Below are positions 26,211 through 33,600 of a DNA stretch of 49,718 nt, piece by piece. Source of the stretch: CAYLMG01 sp964464635 (lineage in GTDB: Bacteria; Planctomycetota; Phycisphaerae; Sedimentisphaerales; Anaerobacaceae); assembly GCA_964464635.1 (NCBI GenBank), contig CAYXGT010000007.1, positions 1 through 49,718 of the forward strand, given 5' to 3'. A program made the position numbers and the translations under genes. Below the pieces are notes generated by a model, which saw only the letters and a list, made by a program, of their open reading frames with translations, did not search any database and had not been told where the DNA came from. Position 1 is the first letter of the stretch. Every line of letters starts with the position of its first letter.

Positions 26211-26229
26211 CACGGGCATCTTGCCCGTG
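26211..26229. repeat. REP-like hairpin directly after the CDPS operon
   Basis: CACGGGCA, TCT, TGCCCGTG: a perfect 8-base stem with a 3-base loop that starts on the base after the YkgJ stop codon. The T run comes only 12 bases later, so it is a weak terminator at best. The palindrome also resembles short repeats I have seen scattered between genes in Planctomycetota. Confidence 0.5.
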
Positions 26230-26248
26230 CACATAAACCATTTTTTCA

Positions 26249-26474
26249 CCACGAAGTCACAAAGAAACAAAAACCCTAACCACGAATTAACACGAAAGGA
26301 CACGAATAAATTTTTACTGCAGAGTTCGCTGAGAACGCAGAGATATTGTTTAATCGCTGATTTCGCTGATTTAATTGATTTTTCTAACGTAATCATCTTA
26401 ATCAATGTAACTTGTGCCCAAGGTATCAGTGATAATTTTTTAACCGCGGATTTGCGCAGATTATCGCAGATTAT
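26249..26474. repeat. Series of short-period degenerate repeats
   Basis: Four different tracts in a row: CACGAA units (CCACGAAGTCAC, CCACGAATTAACACGAAAGGACACGAA), GCAGAGTTCGCTGAGAACGCAGAG, CGCTGATTTCGCTGATTTAATTGATTT, and GCGGATTTGCGCAGATTATCGCAGATTAT. Each has a period of about 9 to 12 bases with drift. They are not coding and not CRISPR. Confidence 0.6.
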
Positions 26475-26649
26475 ACTTTTTGGATTAAGCTTTGTCGCTG
26501 CCGTCTTCGACGGCTTTTGTGTGCATCGCATCGGTCTGACAAAGCGAGCTTTTTCGACCTTGCTGCCTGCACACCATCCTCTTAGGATGTGATCCAAAGT
26601 CAAAATTTTCTTGCTTAACAAGAAATCTATTTTACCTATTTTAACATAA

Positions 26650-26740
26650 TTGGGTTTGAAATTGGGTTCGTTCGATGAAAACAAAGCCAATTTTGGGCTA
26701 AAATTGGGTTCGTTTTGGCTTTGTTTGGCTTTGTTTTTGG
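26650..26740. repeat. Imperfect direct repeats (ATTGGGTTCG / TTTGGCTTTG)
   Basis: ATTGGGTTCG occurs at 26661-26670 and 26703-26712, with related TTGGGTTTG and TTTTGGGCT copies between and around them, followed by two TTTGGCTTTG units. Probably part of an interspersed non-coding repeat family. Confidence 0.5.
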
Positions 26741-26915
26741 GAGTGCTTTTAAGCACATAATTTTTATATGTCCTTGTAGAATAAGCATTTGTGTCATATT
26801 GGACACCTGGTGAATTGGCTTTGTTTTGCATAAAAAGGGTTGATTTGTAGAGCTCTCTCGACAAGTGTAGAGGTGGTTTCAGACAGGATTTACAGGATAA
26901 TTCAACAAAAAGTTG

Positions 26916-26932
26916 GTTAATTGGTGAATTGG
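26916..26932 (+). repeat. Left copy of a 17-base direct repeat flanking the restriction island
   Basis: GTTAATTGGTGAATTGG. The matching copy, with one mismatch, is at 30566-30582 in the same orientation. The two enclose the RAMA-dinD-nuclease-methyltransferase genes. The sequence is simple and AT-rich, and a partial further copy follows at once, so chance or local slippage is possible. Confidence 0.4.
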
Positions 26933-27202
26933 TGAATTTGTTAATTAGTTTACCGTTTTTCGAGCCCTGATGCTTGATACACGTTTTTAGAGTCCTGTGA
27001 CTCGTTTCTCGTGTCTCGTGATTATTTGACATTATAAGTCCTCTGCCAAAATGAACTTATGAAATAATATTTTGACTTGGCCGGCAGGCCGATGCTTGAG
27101 GAAATGTCCTCCCTACGTGTGTTTTCGAACACACAGGGGTATTGTACAATAAAGGGCTGATTTTTCAATGAAATAAAATATATTTTGGCAGAATTAACAG
27201 AA

Positions 27203-27541
27203 TTACTTTCTTGCTTTTTGCAGATAGACAAGATTACCGGATTTGTCTTTATACTTCCAAAACCTCCAACCATTCAAAGTTCTTTTCTTTGTGATAGATA
27301 GTCCAGCAGCGGTTGGAGTATCATACAATTTACCGTTAAATCTAATTGTTCCACCACCATATACCCACGCCTTATAGTCTTTTCCTTTATAAGTTACGAA
27401 AAGGCGTTTACCGCCGGGAAACAGGCCCCTGAGAGGTTTGTCTTTCTTTGCAGAGCCTTTTATATTTATCTTACGGACTACCTGGACTCTTCCTCTATCA
27501 CCGATTATATCGATTACTTGTCTTTCAGCTTCTTTTTCTGC
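27203..27541 (-). pseudogene. RAMA/DUF4357-like domain fragment in the -1 frame after dinD
   Basis: Translating the minus strand from 27541 to the stop at 27203 gives 112 residues. Core text: GLFPGGKRLFVTYKGKDYKAW, then IRFNGKLYDTPTAAGLSI and NGWRFWKY, the pattern of RAMA/DUF4357-type domains found at the C-terminus of methyltransferases and restriction-linked proteins. There is no ATG or GTG in the frame before the domain, only late TTG codons. The frame begins inside the 3' end of dinD and is -1 relative to it. A GAAAAAG run near the dinD end could allow slippage. Either this is a decayed remnant or DinD gets a RAMA tail by frameshifting. Confidence 0.6.
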
Positions 27542-28350
27542 TTAGTCTCAATCTTTTTTATATCTTCTTCAACTGGTAAATCTTCCGGCATGCTGCCGCC
27601 AATTTCCTTAATGGTCTGTCGAATTTTAGCCCCGACCTGGCGATGCGTACGGTTGGCCTTCTTCTTACTCTTAATATTCTCACGACGAAGTTTTTCCTCC
27701 GTCTGTGTAGCTCTGAAAAGATTTGCCGCAAGTTCGGTACTGCCCATGTGGTCAAGAATCTGCTGGCTTTTTTTAAGCCCTTTGCGGCTATGAATGTCTC
27801 CAGAAGTCAGGCCGCCGTACAATCCCATATAACCGTGATTTTGAAAAATAGCATAATCCGATGCCTTAACTATCCCCGCTTCTTTAGCTGCTCCAGCAAG
27901 ACGCACATTATGCGTTTTCATCTCCTGACGAAGAAGCAACCGCCGCTCGTCTTCAAGTTCCTGTTCAGAAATTTCCTGCCTTCGTGTCTGAACGGCAAAA
28001 TATGTCTGACCTAATGCAACGATTTCCTTTGATGGGTCTGCATTCTGAACTATCAGATAACACGCGTAGCGGGACATATATACTGAACTAACCGGCCTTT
28101 TCGCCCCACTGCCTATATCGACCATTTCGGTGATACCAACGAAATGGTCTTCGATGTGGTGCCCGCTGTTAAAACAGGCTGCTTTGGCCTTTTTGATAAC
28201 CTGTTCAAAATTGCGGTAATCGGAATAACCGAGAATCTGCGAGAAGTCCCTACTTGACCAGTATTCATTACCTGTTGCGTTTGTTCGTTTTATGCGCTCA
28301 AAAGGCGAATCATTGCCCGTAGGAGGCGTTTTTGTAATCTCATTAGTCAT
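27514..28350 (-). CDS. dinD: DNA damage-inducible protein D (DinD/BRO-N type)
   Basis: The 278-residue protein matches DinD in length and sequence layout. A BRO-N-like start (FERIKRTNATGNEYWSSRDFSQILGYSDYRNFEQVIKKAKAAC) is followed by GHHIEDHFVGITEMVDIGSGAKRPVSSVYMSRYACYLIVQNADPSKEIVALGQTYFAVQTR and a helical C-terminus with NHGYMGLYGGL. In E. coli DinD is SOS-controlled and inhibits RecA filaments; here it is found inside a restriction island, as often seen. It follows the nuclease by 5 bases and has only a weak ribosome site. No LexA-type box was recognised. The basic tail KQKKKLKDK leads into the out-of-frame RAMA-like segment. Confidence 0.9.
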   Translation of the reverse strand: MTNEITKTPPTGNDSPFERIKRTNATGNEYWSSRDFSQILGYSDYRNFEQVIKKAKAACFNSGHHIEDHFVGITEMVDIGSGAKRPVSSVYMSRYACYLIVQNADPSKEIVALGQTYFAVQTRRQEISEQELEDERRLLLRQEMKTHNVRLAGAAKEAGIVKASDYAIFQNHGYMGLYGGLTSGDIHSRKGLKKSQQILDHMGSTELAANLFRATQTEEKLRRENIKSKKKANRTHRQVGAKIRQTIKEIGGSMPEDLPVEEDIKKIETKQKKKLKDK

Positions 28351-28355
28351 AATAA

Positions 28356-29390
28356 TTATAGTATCTTCATCGACTCGACGAGTTTTAAACCTTTGTGTAA
28401 TTGCATCTGCACAGTAAACCTCATGCCCTCAGGCGTAAGATAAATATTATCATTAGTCTTTCCGAGCAATCCCAAGTCGGTTGCATAATTGGTATACATA
28501 TGAGTTGCGTTATACTTTGCTTTATCTGTTTTCCAGTCGAAGTATTTCCCAGCATGAAAAGTAAAGTACGCCATCATATTGGACATGGGCACTGGATAAG
28601 TATTTTTTGCAAGTGCAAAGACGGCTTCTACTGCTGATGCAATGCCGAGTATAACAGATGATTCGTAAGGATTGCTCATGACAAAGGAGCGGATTAGGAC
28701 AGCCTGACTTTCACTCAGACGAGCAGGCAGAATAGTATCCTTACGCTTACAATATTCTATGCCGAGACCGGTTAATGTAATAGCATCTCCATTAGGCGAC
28801 CAATCTATAAGTCGAAGCTCATGTGTAAATTTTATTTTGTTGTAAAGAGTCCGTGGTGAACCACCAAGGCGTTTTTGCAAATCTTTAACGCTGTTTTCTC
28901 CTGCATAAAGTAAATAAACCAAGCTATGGATAAGATGAATATTCCATATTCCAATATCAATCGGCTTTGTTTCTGTAAATAAAGCGATCGGCTTCATATT
29001 TTTATAGAAATAACTTAGGACTTCTGCGGGGTCATAAACAATGCACCTGACATCATCAACGTCACGGACTTCATGTTTGGTCCGACCATCTTCTGTAATA
29101 AGCAAATATGTGCATATTCGACCTTGAATAAGGTCTCCTTCTTCCTGCATCTTCAATAGGTCATTTCTATAAGCATAAAGTTGTTCAATGAATTGTTTCT
29201 TGAAAGGCACAACTTTTAATTCCAGCAATAGTAGTTCAGTGCGATATGTATAAAGGAGATCAAGACGACCCGAAGGCATTATCATTTGACGGCATAAAAA
29301 TCTCGGTTCATCTTCAAGATGCAGTAGATTTTTGGCTAAAACAGGAGTACTCACTAAAATATCTTCAATCTGTGATTCCCTGACTTCCAT
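28356..29390 (-). CDS. PD-(D/E)XK endonuclease, probable restriction enzyme
   Basis: The 344-residue protein carries a PD-(D/E)XK site: GRLDLLY with Asp44 and LLLLELK with Glu57 and Lys59, plus Glu9 near the start (NucS-like arrangement). The fold is followed by FIEQLYAYRNDLL. The C-terminal two thirds contain helix-turn-helix-like elements (KDLQKRLGGSPRTLYNKIK; LTGLGIEYCKR; LTPEGMRF), probably for DNA recognition. AAGGA lies 7 bases before the ATG. It follows a methyltransferase and a 70-aa gene, which suggests the cleavage partner of a type II-like system. I cannot name the specificity. Confidence 0.75.
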   Translation of the reverse strand: MEVRESQIEDILVSTPVLAKNLLHLEDEPRFLCRQMIMPSGRLDLLYTYRTELLLLELKVVPFKKQFIEQLYAYRNDLLKMQEEGDLIQGRICTYLLITEDGRTKHEVRDVDDVRCIVYDPAEVLSYFYKNMKPIALFTETKPIDIGIWNIHLIHSLVYLLYAGENSVKDLQKRLGGSPRTLYNKIKFTHELRLIDWSPNGDAITLTGLGIEYCKRKDTILPARLSESQAVLIRSFVMSNPYESSVILGIASAVEAVFALAKNTYPVPMSNMMAYFTFHAGKYFDWKTDKAKYNATHMYTNYATDLGLLGKTNDNIYLTPEGMRFTVQMQLHKGLKLVESMKIL

Positions 29391-29393
29391 TTC

Positions 29394-29606
29394 TTATTCC
29401 TTAATATAAGGATAAAACGCCATCTCTTCACATATTTTCAATCTTTCCACAAGCCAATATCTAATGTTATCACGAATTTCGCCAATCATTTCGATGTCCC
29501 AATTGATTTCTTTAGAAGTAGGATTGATATCTCGAATCAATTGAAAGACAGCATCGTCAACGAAATCCTGTCGCCTGGTTTGCTCATCGCTCATTTCAAT
29601 ACCCAT
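29394..29606 (-). CDS. Small acidic protein of the restriction island, unknown function
   Basis: Seventy residues (MGIEMSDEQTRRQDF..., ending YPYIKE), helical and slightly acidic, no cysteine cluster, no membrane segment. The frame is open to 29660, but ATG 29606 is the probable start: GAGGA lies 8 bases before it, and the upstream part would sit within the methyltransferase end. Its place between methyltransferase and nuclease, 3 bases before the nuclease start, suggests a controller or accessory role, but it has no recognisable helix-turn-helix. Confidence 0.65.
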   Translation of the reverse strand: MGIEMSDEQTRRQDFVDDAVFQLIRDINPTSKEINWDIEMIGEIRDNIRYWLVERLKICEEMAFYPYIKE

Positions 29607-29638
29607 TTTGTATATCCTCAAATTTAAACATGCTATGC

Positions 29639-30373
29639 CTACAGGTCGAATCCGATACAATTTCTATTCAGGTCGTTAGCTGCAATTAATGTTGTTCCAC
29701 TTCCGACGAAAGGATCTACAACTAATTCGCCTTGATGGGTAAAAAGCTCGATTATTTTTTTAGAAAGTGAAATTGGAAACGTGGCAGGATGAACAGTCTT
29801 ATCTCTTATATCCCTGCCCTCGTAGTAAAACTGCCATACGCCCAACTGGTTTTTCAGCCATTCCTTTGCAGACAGGCAATTTATATGATTTGGTTTACAA
29901 TCGCAATTGCGATCATAATTAATATTTATAATTTTCTTTGCACTTTTCTGTAATTCTGTCGTCTTTTTCGCAGTTGGTTTTATTCTTTCCTCATCATACT
30001 TATCTTGTTCTATTTGTTTAGTGTTGTTTTTATCATTACCATTATAGGGAATAATTTCATAGGTTCTTTCTCGAACACGGTTAATAGTAATCTTTTGGCC
30101 TGGAGATATTTCATGAATTGCTATGAATTTTTTGACCCAAGATCGATTACGGAAAATCCACCTTGGTTTATCAGTTTTGTTATCTGTTGGAATGTCTGTT
30201 TCAATAACACCTTTTAGCCCTTCAACTTGTAAAGTAATAGGTTTTCCTATACCTTTTGACACAGACGAAGCACCAAACGCATCAGGGGGGAAAAACCCTT
30301 TTCCACAAGAACGCAGATTAATATTACCGTATTTGCGAGCAGCAGGCGTAATTTCAATAATCCTTGATTCCAT
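29639..30373 (-). CDS. DNA methyltransferase lacking its catalytic C-terminal half
   Basis: The 244-residue protein has an N-terminal domain (about 1-115: ITPAARKYGNINLR...FFPPDAFG...GKPITLQVEG...RWIFRNRSWVKKF..ISPGQKITI), probably a DNA-binding beta barrel. A methyltransferase part from about residue 165 follows (HINCLSAKEWLKNQLGVWQFYYEGRDIRDKTVHPATFPIS). The SAM-binding motif I, DPFVGSGTT at 220-228, is near the end, and the protein stops at IGFDL. In intact relatives of this permuted type the TSPPY-type catalytic motif comes after this point; here it is absent and the next gene starts 33 bases on. AAAGGA precedes the ATG by 9 bases. It is probably a truncated, inactive enzyme. Confidence 0.75.
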   Translation of the reverse strand: MESRIIEITPAARKYGNINLRSCGKGFFPPDAFGASSVSKGIGKPITLQVEGLKGVIETDIPTDNKTDKPRWIFRNRSWVKKFIAIHEISPGQKITINRVRERTYEIIPYNGNDKNNTKQIEQDKYDEERIKPTAKKTTELQKSAKKIININYDRNCDCKPNHINCLSAKEWLKNQLGVWQFYYEGRDIRDKTVHPATFPISLSKKIIELFTHQGELVVDPFVGSGTTLIAANDLNRNCIGFDL

Positions 30374-30399
30374 TCGAAAGCATCCTTTTAAGAAAGCTG

Positions 30400-30427
30400 A
30401 TTATAACGAACTTAAACAATTTTTCAA
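30400..30427 (-). promoter_or_regulatory. Putative promoter of the restriction island
   Basis: On the minus strand TTGAAA (30427-30422) and perfect TATAAT (30405-30400) are 16 bases apart, about 27 bases before the methyltransferase start. It would drive methyltransferase, 70-aa protein, nuclease and dinD. Confidence 0.5.
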
Positions 30428-30565
30428 AACGTGTTTTACAATAAAGAAATCTGGCAAAAATCACTGTTAAACAGAAAGTATAATGTAGGATTATCGGAAA
30501 ATGGCGGGGAGATGTCAAGGGGAAGTTCGTGAAAAGAAAAGTCATTAGTTGATTGGTTAATATTT

Positions 30566-30582
30566 GTTAATTGGCGAATTGG
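30566..30582 (+). repeat. Right copy of the 17-base direct repeat flanking the restriction island
   Basis: GTTAATTGGCGAATTGG, one mismatch to 26916-26932, same orientation, 3.65 kb apart. It is followed by CCCTTCGACAAGCTCAGGATG, which resembles a short palindromic repeat found in many bacterial genomes. Confidence 0.4.
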
Positions 30583-30615
30583 CCCTTCGACAAGCTCAGG
30601 ATGAGAAAACCAACA

Positions 30616-33600
30616 CTACTCCTCCCACAGCCAGTTATTTAGAAATAATTCCAGGTCGGCGGGATTGATTTTGCCGTCCCGGCTGATATCTTCGTGCAAT
30701 AAAATACCTTCCTCTAACCAAAGCTCCGCTATACGGCTGAAGTCAATAACATTCACAATACCATCGATATTAAAATCGGCAGGATTGCCAGCATTCGAAG
30801 CTGACAGGCTCGCCTGCAATGTGCCACCGAACGCTCCCATATTGATTCGTTTTCCATTCGGCCATAATTCGTCGGTCCAATCTGCGTTCGGGTCGCCCGC
30901 ATCTATACAGGGGCTGTTAACATCATCGGTCAGCCACCCTAAGATGTTTGGATCCCATCTGCCGGTCTTCGATTTGAGGTGGAAATCGCCATCGTTCGGC
31001 CCGGCAAATAAAGGCTCGTCGCCGATATTGCCAAAACCACCCAGAGAGCCGGACCAATTCTGCACACAGCTAAAGTTTATAACCGGATGGCCGCCATATA
31101 TCTGGGAACTTTCATTGACGTCATTGATGTCGTTGACGTCGTTGACGTCGTTGATGTCGTTGACGTCGTTGACGTCGTTAACATCATTGAAGTCATTGAC
31201 GCCGGTATTTTTCCAGAGGATACAGCTTGTCAAAATCGACGTACTTCCTGAGGTATTAAGAATACCGCCTCCAAAAGTTTCAGCCGAGTTGGCAAAAAAC
31301 GTACAGTTTGTAATAACGGGCTCGGCAGTACTGCCATCGTTTGCCATAGCGCCGCCGGAGGAGGCTGAGTTGCCGCTGAAAATGCAATTTACAAAAACCG
31401 GCTCGCTTGTCTGCTCGTTGAAAACAGCGCCGCCGTTTAGGCCCGAGCTATTTTGCGAAAACCTGCAGCCTGTTATCAGAGGGGAACTGCCATCCAAATT
31501 AAGCAAAGCTGCCCCTGAATCAGTCGCCGTGTTGCCGAGAAAAACGCAATTTTCCAAAACAGGGCTGCTGGCGTCATTTACCAATCCTGCGCCGGTTACT
31601 GCGTTGTTATCTTCAAACGTACAATCTATTAAAGCAGGGGTGCTGGAAAAACAGTTGTACATCCCTGCGCCCGAATCGGCATTATTGTCTTTGAAAACAC
31701 AATTAATTACCTGCGGACTCGCTGCAGAATTATACATCCCCGCGCCCTGCACGGCATTATTGTTACAAAAGCAGCAGTTTCTTACGGTGGGACTACCCGC
31801 ATTGTTATTCATCGCACCATTTGCTGCCGCGGTAATGAAAAGGCCGTCCAAAACCGCGCTCGAATCGGTTAAGCCGCCATTAACAACATTATCACTGTTA
31901 TCTTCAATGTTCACAAAGTTCGGTTCGTCGTCACCGTTCAAATCACCGCTGAGGATTGTTAGATAATTTTGATAATCGCGCCCTTCCATACCGGCGCCGC
32001 CGGTAGGGAAACCGCCATAAACAGCCAGGTTATTTAAAAGGTCAAATGCCTGGCCTTGAGCACCGCCGGGCCCGGCCGGTCTGTATGTGCCTTCGGCTAT
32101 ATGTATCTGCCTGACTATTTCGGAATGTTCCGCGGCGAAACTCAGAGCCTGCTGAAAATCAGTAAAGGCATGAGGCCAGCTCGAGCCGCTATTTGCGCCT
32201 GTTGCATTGGCATCGACATAAATTGCCGAAGGTATCTCGGTATGGTCATCTTCATAGACCTGAATAGTTACAGGAGCAATTTCCGCGGCACTGATTACCA
32301 AAACAGCCTGGCCGTCACTATAATCACCGTCCTGGGCAGCGGCGAGTGAAACAGTTTGCGGCTGGTAAAAATTACAAGGGTCGAAAATCAACAGGCCGCC
32401 GGTCTCAATCGTAATGTCAGGGTCTCCCGATTCAAACGCCACTGTAACATCGAGCTGGCCTTGCGGCCTGGCTGCTAATGCTACCGTGAATTCAGCAGTA
32501 TCACCTTCGGGTATGGTTATAGTATCCGACGCCACTAAAAAGCACTGCTTGGGACCTTCATACGCACCCATATCAACAACAGGCGGCTCGCAACAGCCGG
32601 TATCATCGATATAAACCTCATCAATAAACCGCTCGTCACCGTCAAGGTCAGTTACCACTGAAAACGGAACAGCGGTATTATCACCGGCATCGAGGCAGGG
32701 TGAAAATGCCGAAAGCCTGAGGTTGTCATCCTCCGTGCCCTGTATGTTATCGAGACCGTTGGAATCGATAAAAAGCGGGTCTATATTAAGATTATGCTCT
32801 CCGAGCAACTGCTCATCCAGAGACTGAATACAGCAGTAATTTACATCGAGCGTGGCTGCATTTACCTGTGCGTTCATATCCTGCACGCCATTGACTGAAT
32901 TTGCCCAGATAATACTGTTTTTTACAGCCACCAAATTATAACCCAAGCCGGCGATTCCTCCGCTGCGACAGTCGGCTTCGTTGGCGGTCAAGGTAGAGTT
33001 TATAACCTCAAGGTCACCGTTTCTATTGTATATCGCCCCGCCGCATTCGGTATTTGCAATATTATCGTTGAACAAACAGTTAACTACTATTGAGTTACTT
33101 TGATTATTATAAATTGCTCCGCCGTGGTAAATACAGACATTGCCGATAAAGCTGCAGTTTGTTAACTCGGTATCGCTGTACAAGTTATAAACTGCACCGC
33201 CACATTTTCCGGAATTGTTATTAATGAAACTACATTCATTCAGCACACAATCAGAATCATAAACATTGGCGACAGCAGCACCGCCGTACCCATACCATCC
33301 GCCTGGCCTGATTTCATTTTCTCTGAAAATACAGTTCTGGAGAATAGTTCTGCTGTTATTGACATTAAATACCGCACCGCCAAAACTAATTGCGGAATTC
33401 GACTGGAAGTTACAATTCTTAATTTTCGGGCTGCTGTTATCACATTTTATCGCTCCGCCCTCATACTGCGCATATCCGTTTGTAATCGTAAAGCCGTCAA
33501 GAACGCTGTTCTGGTTTTCACCGTTTCGGAAATAAAATGCGCGACGGTAATGCGTTGAGTCACCCTGGCAACCGATACCACAGTTTTCAGGCCCATTTTC

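Larger units (their letters stand above)
26230..27202. other. Non-coding repeat mosaic
   Basis: About 970 bases without a credible gene. A long minus-strand frame (25962-27032) runs through it but also covers the YkgJ gene backwards, has no ribosome site and reads as low-complexity K/N/S/P text. The region holds the short-period tracts at 26249-26474, the direct repeats at 26650-26740, the 17-base repeat at 26916-26932 and a hairpin with a TTCG loop at 27117-27134 (GTGTGTT/AACACAC). Confidence 0.6.

Noticed and set aside
26211..26260. Hairpin after YkgJ as a strong terminator
   Set aside because: The stem is perfect, but the T run starts 12 bases after it, too far for a typical intrinsic terminator. 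Listed as a repeat instead.
25962..27032. Minus-strand frame of 356 codons
   Set aside because: It runs backwards through the YkgJ gene and through repeat-rich non-coding DNA. Composition is low-complexity and no domain is visible.
27022..27273. Minus-strand frame of 83 codons
   Set aside because: It overlaps the RAMA-like segment in another frame and reads through a hairpin-rich repeat. No ribosome site.
31113..31203. Tandem repeats as a CRISPR array
   Set aside because: The unit is 9 bases without spacers and is in frame within a coding region.
30665..31966. Plus-strand frame of 433 codons
   Set aside because: It is the antisense shadow of the beta-helix part of the subtilase, which has clear domains on the other strand.
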